A stretch of 64,000 nucleotides of DNA. Source: Burhinus oedicnemus (lineage: Eukaryota > Chordata > Aves > Charadriiformes > Burhinidae). Under the pieces are notes generated by a model that saw only the letters and a list, made by a program, of their open reading frames with translations, did no database searches and was not told the DNA's origin. A program made the position numbers and the translations under genes. This document shows, one piece after another, positions 12,601-24,641 of the stretch (the first letter of the stretch is position 1; every line of letters starts with the position of its first letter). The stretch covers positions 2,078,291 to 2,142,290 of the forward strand of contig VFFE01007486.1 in assembly GCA_008921705.1 (NCBI GenBank), in the 5' to 3' direction.

Positions 12601-15600
12601 GCTGTTATCAAATTTTGCACACCAAATACTGGGCACTGTTAGGTTCTAATCATGTATCATGCAGGTTCATATTTTAGGGCAAGCAACTTGATTCAGTAAG
12701 ACTCTTATCTGTGTAATTAAACCTATGTTTATCCAGAAAATGTCTTAAATACATGCTTAAATTTCACTAAGCAATAGGGTTGATATCCCTTTCTCAAATT
12801 ATTGATTAATTGCTCAACAAGCCTTGGGTACAACATAGTAACAAAGTCTTTTTACCTGTTTTGCTGTTATAATCAAATTCCAGTTCACTAACAAATGGCA
12901 CCTCTTTCAATGAGAACCATGCAGTTAATGTGAGACATTTGAAAGATAAAAGTCAGAAGGACAGAAATACAATATGAAGGTGTAGCAGATACACAGATCC
13001 GTGTACAAAGCAGTGTGTACCAGCTCCATGTGTTGCTACCATCTTTGACGAATTGAACAGTTTCAGACAAAGAGCAAAGTACACTTAGGGGAATTGTAGA
13101 ATCTTGGGTTTGATTTGAAAAAATGTGTTGAATAGGACAAAGTACAAATATGTTATGAAGGACAGCTTCCTGAAACTCACTTTCCCCTTCTGCATCTGCA
13201 ACATTCCCTGTATAGTAGGCCATAAAGACACGGGCTCAGAAGCAGTTCACTAAGCAAAGCTGTATGCCTCATCCTCAACATCCAGCTTAGCCAAGAGAAA
13301 AGGTGCCCAACCTCTGCAGATCCATTAACAGATGCTACACCATCCTAACAACCCTGTGGTGGGAGAGGATGAAGTAAAAGGAGAAAAAGACAAAGGCTTG
13401 AAACTAAGACAGAAGAAGAAAGGAAAACATAAGGAATGAATAAAGAAGGAAGTCAAAATTGGTGTTTCAGCAAAAGATGATGGAGGCTATCTGTTTTCAC
13501 TGTTCTGTCACAAAGGAACTCCAATACAAAGGTCTAGTTCATAACTGTGAGGTTACTTTCACCACTCTTTTCACAAGAAAATTGGTTGTGAATATAAGGG
13601 AGAGAGATATTTAAGAGGAAAAAAGGAACATTTGAGTGTTGTTAGATTTTCTTTTAGAATTGATTTTATTGGTAAATAAATAAAAGCCAGGCTTCATGCA
13701 CTCTTCTACCTGCACCAGTCTGACTCATTATTGTTTTCCATTTATTTTTTGGGGGGTAAGCGTATTGAGTAATGAAAGTATACTCCATCCACCTTCATGT
13801 GAATATATTGTAAGTCCTACAATGTGACACATTATTGTAATACGGTGGTTGAATTAATGATTTCAATTTATAAATGAATCAGTGATTTAGAGCTGTGCAT
13901 ATACACAACCTATTTGAGTTAGTATTAAGCCTTTGGAAGCAGGGTATATTTATTAGCACCTTTGTAGTAATGCAAATTACACTTGATTTGGCTTCTGAAA
14001 CACTGAACAAACAATCTTGGGAATTCAGAACTTTTAACTCCTTATTGTACAGTGTACAATTGAGTGTGTTAGAAAATGATTTGTCAATTGGCCTAAAGAG
14101 TCCTGGCTGTTTGAAATAATATCCAGCCTCTAATGGTAGAATTTTGTATTGAGACAAAAGCATTCAGGAATGCAGATCTTCATTACAAAGACAATGTTCA
14201 TTTGGCTGTTTCATAAAACTATGCTTAGCTAAAGGAATGTAATGGCTTAAGGTTATTGAGCAGAGCCAATATAATTATTCTCATCTGTTAGAGAAATATG
14301 GGGATTACTGGAAAATTAATTTGAAAGAGAAAAGGACTTACATAATTAAGGAATTGTCTTTATTAAGCAATTATTGAATTTAGTAAATTTTGTCTGCTGT
14401 TTAAGAAATTAATTTCCTACTAGGAAAAACATCCTACAGAAAATTACTTTCATCTGTATTTAGCAAATGAAGACAAGGTACTGATTTGAAACTGTCTTTC
14501 AAAGACAATTTGCAGAGAATGCTTATTAGGTCCCTACTTATTGACAGTGGACAGAACCAGTAGGTTTTCTCTTGTTCACCATCTGCAAGAAGTCTGAATG
14601 CAGCGCTAATCAAGTCTGGTCTCAGTTCCTCCTTCCATATCACATGTCTATGCTTATGGTGCTCTCTGGGACTACTCCATTCTCCCTCCCTTCTCTTGCA
14701 ACTCACTCTTTCCTCTCCCCAGTTTACAGCCTGTTAAAGGTACTGGTAAGGACACCATCGTGTGTCCCTGTCATAGGACTTGGTATTGAGCTACTGCTCC
14801 ACCAAAACTGCATACTTCCATGGATGTAGGAAAATACTATTATATGTGTCTTATGAATATTGAAGCATCAGCAAGACATATCCAAAATAATGTTTTAGGA
14901 ACCATATTACATACTGCTCTAATGCCTCCAGGTTAGGTACCCGGCTATAAAAGTAATTCACAAGACTGAGACAGAGCATATAGAATGAGGAGAGTTAGAT
15001 ACCCAGGATTCAATTTGCAACAATCCAGTGGGTTGTATGAACACCTAATTCAAGAAACACAACTACCCATTTCTTCTGGTGTGTTGTTTCTTCTTTTTAA
15101 AGGAAATGCCATTCTCGGATGTATTTCCAGGAGATTATGAAATTGTTCTGCGTTGCTCTTGATCTGTAGAAGTTGGCCTTATTCATAAAGCTCTGATACA
15201 GATATACAATTCTGTAAAGTTTAAAGGAACCAATGTCTGTAAGGAGAGGTTAGACCCTTGTATTCCCATGTACTGGAGGATATTATTTCCCACCCCTCCT
15301 CTACTTAGCTCAGGGGGTGGGAATGACATTGTAGTTTTCCCTAATATACAACCCTTATAGAATAGCAGATTTTCAGAACATTTATTGTGTTTTACACACA
15401 GTTCATATGTTGTGCTTGAAGTTGTTCAACTATTTGTTGTGTATGAATGTTGCATGAAGCTTGAATCCTCATCTCTCATCCATCAAGAGGTCTTCTATGA
15501 ACAGAAATGTAGAAACTGCAGGACCTCAAATTTATGGTACAGATTAATTTATGGCAGATATTTTCCAGTGTATGACTGAGATAGAGCATACATTTTCTAT

Positions 15601-15773
15601 GGCTATCCTAATGAAAAAACTGTCTGCCCGAGTTCAGTTTATGGCTTGCTAGCATTGGGCTACAAGGAAGTTTTTTGCTGTATTTTGGTGTACTGGATTA
15701 CATGGTGCATTTTACTGTTAGGCCCAAGATCATCAGAGTGTGTGAGTTTTTTATATAACAAGCTGTACTGGGT
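9625..15773. other. intergenic or intronic, nothing recognised
   Basis: AT-rich sequence with no supported exon or RNA gene. It contains a short poly(T) tract near 12290. The longer open frames here, such as one of 111 codons on the - strand at 12888-13223, show no domain and no splice context. Confidence 0.45.
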
Positions 15774-15960
15774 GTCGGTGGCCAGGTGCCAGCAGTGGGG
15801 GCCGCAGGCCTCTGAGGAGAGGCCGGGGCTGCCCAGTGCCAGATGCAGCCGGTTCCAGCCAGTTCCAGCTGGTTCCAGCCAGTTCCATGACAGAGCCACC
15901 GGAGCCCCTCAAGCCAAGAGGGTGGCACCTCTGGGAAAACATATTTAAGAAAGGGCAGAA
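15774..15960. repeat. GC-rich repeat-like island with 10-bp tandem motif
   Basis: A sharply bounded GC-rich block in AT-rich surroundings. At 15851-15890 it holds four copies of a 10-bp unit based on (G/A)GTTCCAGC(C/T). A TATTTAAG motif follows at about 15942. The style resembles dispersed avian repeat or LTR sequence, but I cannot assign a family or find convincing TG...CA ends. Overlapping Trp/Pro/Gly-rich open frames on both strands come from this composition and are not genes. Confidence 0.45.
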
Positions 15961-16612
15961 AAGCCAGACAGGTAAAGGAGTGAGGGGAAAAAAGTGAGAA
16001 ACAGCAGTATGAATTTTCTTAGGACACACTACTGAGAACAAATTGCAATCTCTTACCTCTGGTCCTCTTCTTTTCCTGAAAGAAACTATTTCCAGGCGTT
16101 TTCCTCTTACATCTCTGTGAATCCTTCTTCCTCAGTCAGGGCCTTTTCCTAAGTGAACTCTTCCAGCACTTCTCTAATGAGAAACATACCTTTTCTCCAG
16201 ATGGTTTCCACTGATTGAACAATCTGACTTGGTAACTTCAGATAAGTAACTTCAAATGTTTCAATTTCCTCCTCCTCTGCTAGTGTGAGGTAGGTATTTA
16301 CCTGCAGTGAGGTAGAGCATAAAAGCTGCAGGCCTGAAGCAGGGTTTTGTTGGTAGGAACTGTACAAGTACAGAATAAAAAGGCATGTCCTTGTTGGGAG
16401 AATTTATGCACCCCAGCTGGAAGACTGAAATACTTTAAACAAGGCAGCAATAAACAGCTAACAGTAAATGTTTATTTTTAGGTATCATTTGTATGACTTT
16501 TTGACTCCAAAATGGATTTATAGCAGCTCAAAATTGTCATTCATAACAGAAACAGTCTTGTACAAATTATTTAGAATATAATTTGTGAATCTCTTTTTTT
16601 TTTCCCTGGCAG
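15961..16612. other. no recognisable feature
   Basis: Purine-rich then mixed sequence after the GC-rich island. It may include the rest of that repeat, but no boundary is visible. Confidence 0.4.
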
Positions 16613-16675
16613 ACACTGGATGTGTCAGTGCCTTCCACTGAGATACTTTTTTCTTTGTATATCATCTACACGGAT
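16613..16675 (+). other. candidate exon, 63 bp, phase 0
   Basis: A long polypyrimidine tract ends in CCCTGGCAG before this segment, and GAT|GTAAAG follows it. The 63 bp give 21 open codons (starting Thr-Leu-Asp-Val-Ser-Val-Pro-Ser-Thr) with phase 0 at both ends. Those phases agree with the confirmed-looking exons at 24-32 kb, so it could be an upstream exon of that gene. The frame also stays open past the donor to about 16867. No homology is recognised. Confidence 0.25.
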
Positions 16676-19600
16676 GTAAAGACCCTAGTTCTGGTGGTTA
16701 TATTGCAGCCTCTTAGGTGGATGGTTCCCAGCCTTATGGAGATCATGGAAGATTCTGAAAAAGGCTGTCTGATTTCAGGAAAAGCAGGACTAAAACTAAA
16801 AACCTTAAAGAGTGGGACCAAGAAAACAAAAGCCAAATGTATGATGATAAAGTTGGCTAGCTCATAAGAAAAATGTTGAATTATTTAACCAAAGAAATGT
16901 AATCTATATACATTGAGCCACGGTGCCTATCTGTTATAGCTTCCAGATTTTGATTAACTCAAAATTCATGGAATCCAGTCCCACTAGACTGAAACTCAGA
17001 AAAGGGAACATCATTACTTCAGCAGCAACTAATGTAATGACTCAAATCCACAGCAATGCAGATTCCCTGTTCTAGTTTTGTCAGCAATTCCAGTAAATTA
17101 AATCCTGTTAGTGAGGGATTTAGAACTTGGTGATAAAGGCTAATGCCATAACTTGGCTTAGACCAAGACTATGGAGTGATAATTGTTTTAAGATGTAGGA
17201 ATACCAAAACTGATTTTATACACGTACACACACTTAACATTTGTGGTTCTTACTGGAAAAAGGAGACATGAGGAGGAAAAAATTGCTGTCTGGTTTAATT
17301 TTGCTTTAGAAGGGCATTGCAAATCATAAGAGAGCTTTCTGCTATCATTTCTACTGCACACTGTTGTGTGTTTATCTTCTCTTCAGTTCTTTGTGGTTTG
17401 GAAACAGCAGAATGAAAGACTGCTATCAGAATGGACTAGAAAACACAAAATAAATTTTCTTATGATCTTATTATTAATCAGTCACTTTCTAAATTTTCCA
17501 TTAAAAATAATTTTGTCATAATTCTCACAGCAAAAACAGGTGAGGTTTTTAGTTTCCTGTCATACAATATATTACAGTAAACTATAATGGAGATGTTTGA
17601 AGGCATACTCAGATAATAGAAGACATTTATAAGGACTCAAATTTGACAAGTGTGGGAGCTAGTTTTCAGGTTTGGGGTTTGTTTTTTGTTTATTTTGCTC
17701 TTCTAGGTATCCCAGCTGTTTCTTGTGACTATTGCATTTTCAAGAAATAGAAGTTGCCCCTACCTAGCCTTTGAGATTGTTCTCCTTTTCCTTCATCTCT
17801 GTGGAAGGAATGATGATAAGGAATTATCCTCACAACTCCTTGCGTAGTGCAGAGAAGCCTAAAATAGCTCTGAGCTGGCTTGCATTTCTTAACTCCAGCA
17901 CTTGAATGAAATAGAGCTATGTTTGCATGATGCTGAACACGAAGGCTAATTAGCAGAGATGGATGTGTCACCTTGACCTGGACTTGTAGGCATTGATCCT
18001 GGAGTTAGCTGGGATATTTCAGAGTTGCACTTCATGGGGTAGACATGCCTCTAATTCCTGGGCTTGATGAACAACACTCAGAATAGGGGAAACAAAACAG
18101 TTATTTTAGTGTAAACCAGGATTTATTCTACTCATTCTCTAATAAGATTTCAGAAGTCAGAAGTAGATTTATGAAATTTGTAGGTTTGTTCCATGAGTTA
18201 TAGCAAGGGAATGCTAAGCTACCATTTGCCCTCAAACACCGTTCTGTATCCTAGTTGAGGAAAAATGAAATATTACTCTGTTATCACATGCTGATCAGCA
18301 TTTTACACAGTAATGTGGATCTCTGTAATTTAATCTTTCTTTCCATTACTTCAGCAGTGTTTTTAAATAGTTAATCCTGATTTCACACTGCTTTTACACC
18401 TTCTTCAGTGGACATACTCATATTCTGCACAAGTCTGAGAACTAAATCAGAACTACACTTGTGACATCTTCCTGATTCTCTTGAGCTATCGCTGAAGCAT
18501 TGCAATGATATACCCCAAACATGGGCCCCGAACCTATTTGGTTCAGCTGCCACAGACATACAGGAAAAAAGTAGGTCACTATCACAAAAAGCTGGGAGCT
18601 TAAGGAAAGCAAAGATTCTGTTTCTAATATAGGCTGGAGACAGGTGATAAGAATTGTTTTGTCTGTTCTCAAAATCAAAAGTAATTTTTTTTTTTTTTGA
18701 CTCTTGGGAATCAATATAGCATAGAGAAATTCAAATTTAAAAAATCCTAAAAAACATTGAAGAACACAACATGCCCAAAAGGTCACGCTAATGGTCCTGT
18801 CAAGTGATGTGTTTTTCTTGTAGTCTAGGTTTTGGCTGATAATGCTTCTTTATGATATGGTGATTGAACAAAATGTTTTTTCATCCCATTCTCTTTATAA
18901 ATACTCAATGGGCAGGTTTTCTTTTTCCTTTTTTTTTTCTTTTTTTGAACTCACCTCTTTCAAGGTACAAAGTATAGATACTGTTGGTTACGGTTTTTGA
19001 GGTTAAATCTGGGTATAATATTCCACCTGTGCTTGCTTGTCCCTAAGAAGATTCTGCAGCTCAGACTAGGATCCTGACTAGCTTTATTGCTTTTTCCAGC
19101 TTGTACTCTTAAGGTCTCCTTAATCTTATTTAAGTCTACAAAGGGCTTATATTTAGCTGAAAACATGAGGTGGTTTTGTAAAGGAAAATTTCAAGCTCTC
19201 TTGCTACGCTGCAGTAGAGCAAAAAGATTTACTCAGCTTTCTGAGTTTCAGGCTCCTTTACCTTGTTAAATAAGTAATATGCTGCCATCTACTGGCAATA
19301 CGACATGATTTTATTTCTCCAAGGGATTTTAAAGAATTTTGTTTGATGACTCTTCAGTAAAACTGTGGGTATGTCAGCAGCATAAACTTGCAAAGGATAT
19401 CTTATAATTTACTTTAGGATCACTATGAGATCTTTCTGTATTTAAACTAATACAAAATCCTATCGCAAATCTCAACTACAACCTCCAACTTCCTTTTCAG
19501 CTGAAAACCTGAAGAAATGTTCATTTGCTTAAAAATACAGAAAAATGTATTATATCAGTGTAAACTCTGAAAGGGTTCTGAATATCTTTCAGAAACAAAC

Positions 19601-20450
19601 AAGAAACAAAAACCCAAAGGTACTCTTTTTGCCTAGGCTCAGATCAACTGCTGAAGAGACTGCACAGAAGTCCTGCAAACTTAGAAACATTTAAGGAAGC
19701 AAGGGGTTTTTTCTGTTCTTTTTCTTTTGGAAATAGTATACTTACAAGACAAAGAACAAGAAAAAATAAATGTGAAAACTGTTCAGGTGGCTCTTGGTGA
19801 TTTATCACCACTGAATTTTGCTTCCTCCTTCATCTCCAGTTAAATCCACTATGTACACAGTCATATCACATAGCTGAAGAATAGCTCTTTATGATTTTAT
19901 GATGAAACATCAAAAAAGAAAAACAAACAACTCAGTCCTGTTTACTCAGCTGAGAACTATAACTCCATTCAAACATGGCCTACTCCGCTGGAGTGCTGGC
20001 CAAAGTTTCAGCTGTGTAATGAAATTCTGCAACCAGGGGGAACAGATTTTACAATGAAATAGCTGATCGAACCAAAGTAATTTCCAACAGCACATAATGA
20101 CGGTTTGTTAAGGTGAAAGGGTGCTATAACATATTTATAATTTTACACATGTGCTGTGTTCTTATTTATACTTCACTTGCACATAAGCAAATATAGAAAA
20201 CACTCTATGTGTATGTGGTTAAGTAATTGCTCCCAGTTATACAATCCGTGCCATTTTAAGAATGATCATTTCAAGGCATGTGTAGCAACTATTGAATGTT
20301 TCTGTTGGCAGAGTGCTTGAAAACTGAAATGCAAACTGGAAATTAATTCTGCTATCCTGACTCTTGTGTTGTCACTTAAACTGCATAAGCTGAATATTCA
20401 GGAAATACTGGTGTAAATACTGATGCTGCTTTTGTATTCTCTTGTTATAG
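16676..20450. other. intergenic or intronic, nothing recognised
   Basis: AT-rich, with short poly(T) tracts near 18690 and 18930. There is no supported exon, repeat family or RNA gene. Confidence 0.45.
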
Positions 20451-20510
20451 GAAATATGAACCTGCTCAAAGCACAGGGTAGCAAAACATCAGATCTTTCA
20501 GGTCATAAAG
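20451..20510 (+). other. candidate start-containing exon
   Basis: An acceptor CTCTTGTTATAG precedes this segment and the donor AAAG|GTATGT is close to consensus. An ATG at 20456 (A at -3) opens 18 codons beginning Met-Asn-Leu-Leu-Lys-Ala-Gln and leaves the splice site in phase 1. The exon-like segment at 23095 enters in the matching phase. It could be the first coding exon of a small gene or of an isoform of the gene downstream. No homology is recognised. Confidence 0.25.
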
Positions 20511-21969
20511 GTATGTTTAGTAAAAGATAGTTCCATCCCTTATGACAATTGGTGATATAACAGCTCTGTTTTGTTTTCAAATTACTGTTTTCTTTTCCTC
20601 AGTCATATTTTCCTTCTAATACCTTTGTTTTCCAACATGTAAGAGAATCACATTGAACTTGTGGCCTTGTTGCTAGGTTTCAAGCTGCATTTATGCAGTC
20701 TACTGAGACGCTATTTTCGTTTTTGAATTCTGAATCGAGTCCCAAGGCAACAGCGCCCTGTTTCTTAGCAACACAGATGGCTAGATTGTATATTCCAGCT
20801 CTTTTGTACAATGGAAGAATAAACAATTCCCTGAATGAGGGTGTGCTGCAAGTTCATTCCTTTGCTTAACTTCCCTTAGAAGAGAGGAAAGAGAGGCCTT
20901 CTATGATACAGCATATGAAGTTTGTCAGGAAGTCCCTGTTTTTGCAGAGTGGTGAGTGGTATCTCCGTCTTTGCTGTTAACTGCATATCTTTGGGGTCCT
21001 TATTCATCACTGTGCAAATGAATCTGTAGGTACTTTGGATCAGTGAGTTTCAGTTTCTAGGATACAAGCATATGCATGGAAAATCATTGGTAACAAAGCT
21101 GGTAGAGGTGCAATGCATGAAAATATTCAGGCTTTTTGCTTTGGGGAAGTTAATGGAGAATCATAGAATTGCATTGCTTAAGAAACTTCATCTGGATGAA
21201 AAAACATGGATTTAGGAAAAAACTGCATCTGGAGAAAACAGGTGGAGGACTGAGAGGTAAGGAGGAAATGGTTATTCATGCAACTAGTAAGTTAGTGGTG
21301 TATGTTACACAGTGAACGCAACAGAAAAGAGTTGCCCATTCGACACAATCTCTGCAAAGGGTTGCATGGCTTTGAGACTTCTTGGCCATAGAGGCAAAAA
21401 TTTGAATTTTGCTGCCTCCAGACAATGGGACTGCCATTGCCATGGGGAGCGAGGAGTGCTAAAGAAGAGAGAGGCGAGCAGAGAGGGACATGCAGCTCTG
21501 CAGGGCTGAACCTTTCTGCTCCTGACACCTGCAGAGGGGCAAGTGCATACATACCCTTTTCATGACGGCAGCAGCAACAATGCAAAGTCTAGGTTATTAC
21601 AGTTTTGGCCCAGGCTAGAAAAGCAAAGTGCCTTTGCTATTAATTCACACAGCTGGTTGCTGACCTTGACAGGTCCTTATTTTACCTGTACCTAAAGCTG
21701 GCCTGGTGAGTCTGCCAGTGTCTCCATTTAGTTGCAAAACAAGAAGAGGCTGCTTTAAATATATAAATTATCAGCTGTTGATTTTTCTCCCCAATTTATT
21801 AAATGATCAGATCAGCTGGCTCGCCTGTAGACTCCCCCCTACACACACTTGATGGGAAGCCAGGGCCACCTTAGAGGACAAAAGCAGAGTGCCCCCCCAA
21901 ACCCACCCAAGCCTGCTCACCTCCTCCCAAGCAGGAACAGGGCCAGGCTGTACTTCAGTGTTTGGATAG

Positions 21970-22566
21970 TGTCCTGGGTTGAGTGACACAGGACTACTTT
22001 TCTAATGCTTGGGAAAACTGCACTTTTAGAAGACTCTAGTGTCTGAATTTGTGAAAATGTTTACTTTATAGCCAGCTATGGTGTGTGGGTTTCAAGGTCT
22101 CAGTGTTTTCAAGTCAGCCAGGTGCAGGGACGAGCAGGACCTGGGCACTTGACCCAAGCTGGCCACCAGGATTATTTCACACCATGAACGTCACGTTCAA
22201 TATAAATTAGAAAGATTGCTGTGAAGTGGTCTCTCTCCCTTGATGGTGGCGATCCAGAGAACTTCTTGCGCCAGTGCTGAACCCCTGAGGCCTCCCCTTC
22301 CTCCCAAAGCCGCAGCACTTGCAGTGTCCGACATTTCCTATCCATTGGGAGTGCACAGCTTCCTACCGATATGATTGGCTGAGTATAATCCTTGCATATT
22401 GGTATTGGGATCAATACTGGTTCTTTAGTATTATTAACATTAATTATTTAGTCTTATCCTATTAAATCTATTTATATTTCAACCCTCGCATTTCCTTGTT
22501 TGTCCCCGATTTCCCTTCCCGGGTGGGGAGGGATCATCGGGTGATAGAATAATTGCCTAAAAGACA
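21970..22566 (+). mobile_element. ERVL-type solo LTR
   Basis: A stretch of about 597 bp has the build of a bird ERVL long terminal repeat. It starts TGTCCTGGGTTGAGTG and has an inverted CCAAT motif (ATTGG) near 22374. A TATA-like TATAATCC lies at 22384, a polyadenylation signal ATTAAA at 22461, and the familiar Ca/T-rich U5-like tail (TTCAACCCTCGCATTTCC) follows. It ends near AAGACA. No internal retroviral genes lie on either side, so this is a solo LTR left by recombination. I see no clear target-site duplication. The exact 3' end is uncertain by a few bases. Confidence 0.75.
22461..22466 (+). terminator. LTR polyadenylation signal ATTAAA
   Basis: ATTAAA sits where the R region of this LTR class carries its poly(A) signal, about 100 bp before the LTR end. 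It sets the + orientation of the element. Confidence 0.55.
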
Positions 22567-23094
22567 ACAAATTTTTGTGGGTTTCTCAAACCATAACAGA
22601 TAGCCTGAGAATAATTTGTGGAGTGGGAACTGTGAGTTTTGGGCCCTTCCCAGAGGCTATCCTGCAGTGGGGCCCTGCTGCAGCTGGGAGCGCTCCAGCC
22701 AGTGGGGTCCTGGACTGGAAGGAGCCTGGCTTGACAGCACAGCACATCTGAGCATGGCTTGGTAACCAAAATCATCTGCAAAAGAGAGCACAGAAATGTG
22801 ACCTTCCAAAAACAGTTTGTAGGAACTTACTTTACCCCCAGTAAGCTGCCTACCCAAATCCCTGTTCAGAAACACAATTTTGTTGGTAAGGACACATTTC
22901 AATTTGCCCTTATCCTTCAATGGACCATCACCTTCTCTTAGAAAAAAACCCATTCCGTCCTCAGAATGAATAAGCGCAAAGAGAACATTGAAAGATTAGA
23001 GCTTTCCTTCAGGTTTCCTAAGCGCTGAATACTAAAGGAAGTAGGAAAAAATGGTTTTTATTTTTATTCTATGTCTTTCTTCTGGATTTTGCAG

Positions 23095-23145
23095 GACATG
23101 CAAGGAGCTCTTTAAGGTTGCTATTACAGATATTGTGTAAGAAAG
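23095..23145 (+). other. candidate exon, 51 bp
   Basis: The acceptor is TTCTTCTGGATTTTGCAG and the donor AAAG|GTAACA. Only one frame is open, entering after two bases and leaving in phase 1 (16 codons starting His-Ala-Arg-Ser-Ser-Leu-Arg). It joins in frame to the segment at 20451-20510. The solo LTR would lie in the intron between them. No homology is recognised and the peptide is not distinctive. Confidence 0.22.
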
Positions 23146-24055
23146 GTAACAGAGTCTGGATGGGTCTTGAAGATCAGTGAGAGACAGAACAGAGATAACG
23201 TAGTATCTAGCTTGTGCACAGAGGTAAATACTTTACTGTCTATTAGGGTGTTAGTGCTGCTCCAGTGGTTTTTCACCCTGCCCACAGGCATCCTTGGGTA
23301 TGTGACAGGACCTCCCTCTCCCTCTGGGCAAAAAGGTGAAGCTGAAGTGGCACTGGCTGATGAGATAGCCCACAGCAGGACATAACACCTGGGCACATAT
23401 TAGGATAGTAATGGGGCAGCTCTAATTAATGTTGTGGCCTGGGTGAACCCGGGAACGTGGAGAAACATGAAAATGCATCAGGAAGGATGGAGACTGGAGT
23501 TTCAACATTTCCCTGATTTGAGGTTCATTTTGTCACTCCTGCTTGTGCAAAGTGAGGCTAGCGTGCATGCAGCGCTGCCCAGGTAACACCAAATCCCTGC
23601 TGTGCTGCGCTGCATGTGCATAGGTTTAGTCTGCCCTCAAGGATGTACTGGTTAGTGAGACAAGAATAAAAACTTGAAGGAGAGGATGTATTTGTGATCC
23701 TATTTAGTGGTGGGTATTTCAGGCAAAATAAAAACCAGAGCTCCCATTACCACAGTCTGGTATGAGCATGTAGATTCGTGAACATCCATGCTTTTTGCTT
23801 CAGATGGGCTTTCTCTAGGGTTAGGAGTTTGCTTCTTCAGGTTACTTCACAGAACTGAGAGAAAGAGGGAATCAAGAAGCAAGAGTTCTTCATATAAGCA
23901 CAAGTACAAAATAATATTGAAGTACAAGTAAACATTTATCTTCAATGAATCTGCTAGATTATACAGACAGGGCTAGCCAGACTGCAAGTAACAATCAGTA
24001 ATAGAAGTTCTGTTGTATGTGTGTGTGTTGCTTTTTTACTTTTTCTTTTTGCCAG

Positions 24056-24100
24056 GTATTACAATATCTGAGAAGAAAAAATCCAACATTGGACCATTAC
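24056..24100 (+). other. candidate exon, 45 bp, phase 0
   Basis: A strong acceptor (CTTTTTCTTTTTGCCAG) precedes a frame reading Val-Leu-Gln-Tyr-Leu-Arg-Arg and ending Leu-Asp-His-Tyr at a weak donor TAC|GTTAAC. If used, it leaves in phase 0 and joins the segment at 24181 across an 80-bp intron. Alternatively, in phase 1 the frame closes at a TAA at 24103. The intron size is near the lower limit for birds. Confidence 0.22.
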
Positions 24101-24180
24101 GTTAACCCTCCACCAAGACAAGCAAAAATTTTTATTTTAAAATAAATTTTCTGCAAGCCTTGATTCGCCTTTTTTTCCAG

Positions 24181-24219
24181 CGACAAACTGTAGTGCATCA
24201 ATCCAAAGTCAATACAGAT
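24181..24219 (+). other. candidate exon, 39 bp, phase 0
   Basis: The acceptor CCTTTTTTTCCAG is good. The frame reads Arg-Gln-Thr-Val-Val-His-Gln-Ser-Lys to a usable donor AGAT|GTATGG in phase 0, so it can join the next exon at 24392 across a 172-bp intron. The same frame stays open to 24444 (ending Trp-Leu-Leu stop), so a longer exon or an alternative 3' end is possible. It is placed immediately before the well-supported exon. Confidence 0.3.
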
Positions 24220-24391
24220 GTATGGCTAAAACAGCCTCCTGATTTTAGCTACTGGTTCTATAGATCATCCAACCCTTCACAGAAGCCACGAGGAAAGGGA
24301 AAACGGGAACTGAAGCCAAAAATGACCTCTGAGTCCATAGTCATGCAACAGCTTTACTGGCTTAGGTCCAGGCTGTTCCTTCCTCTCTCAG

Positions 24392-24523
24392 AAAAGGGAC
24401 TTGCCTCTGCTTGTCACCCACTTTCCACGGACTGGCTCTTATGAGGCTAAAATACTGTTTGTGAAGAATGGCAAATATAAGACTGGTGTGTATGAAGACC
24501 CCAAACCGCATGATTATAGGCAG
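24392..24523 (+). CDS. unnamed multi-exon gene, coding exon (fourth from last)
   Basis: This is the longest exon seen of an unnamed + strand gene. An excellent polypyrimidine acceptor (TGTTCCTTCCTCTCTCAG) precedes 44 codons in phase 0, and CAG|GTAAAG closes it in phase 0. The peptide starts Lys-Arg-Asp-Leu-Pro-Leu-Leu-Val-Thr-His. It contains TGSYEAKILFVKNGKYKTG and ends EDPKPHDYRQ. It is basic and tyrosine-rich, with no membrane segment or signal. The style recalls small axonemal or sperm-tail proteins built from short Pro/Tyr/Gly motifs, but that is only a resemblance and I cannot name the family. The three following exons continue the frame to a stop codon. The first exon is not identified. 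Candidate upstream exons are listed separately. Confidence 0.6.
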
Positions 24524-24621
24524 GTAAAGTGTCTGGCTCCCACACTTTTATAAAGCAAACACTGAAGTAGAGGATGCTTGGAAATCCGTAAATGAAGCCG
24601 CTAGATGTCAGTCTTACTAGC

Positions 24622-24641
24622 AAAAAAAAAAAAAAAAAAAA
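24622..24641. repeat. poly(A) tract
   Basis: Twenty A residues followed by an A-rich stretch, in the intron after the exon ending at 24523. No element body is recognised upstream of it. Confidence 0.8.

Noticed and set aside
21156..21195. AATCATAGAATTGCATTGC, resembling an inverted CR1 3' end
   Set aside because: The match is limited to a short common phrase with no CR1 sequence beyond it.
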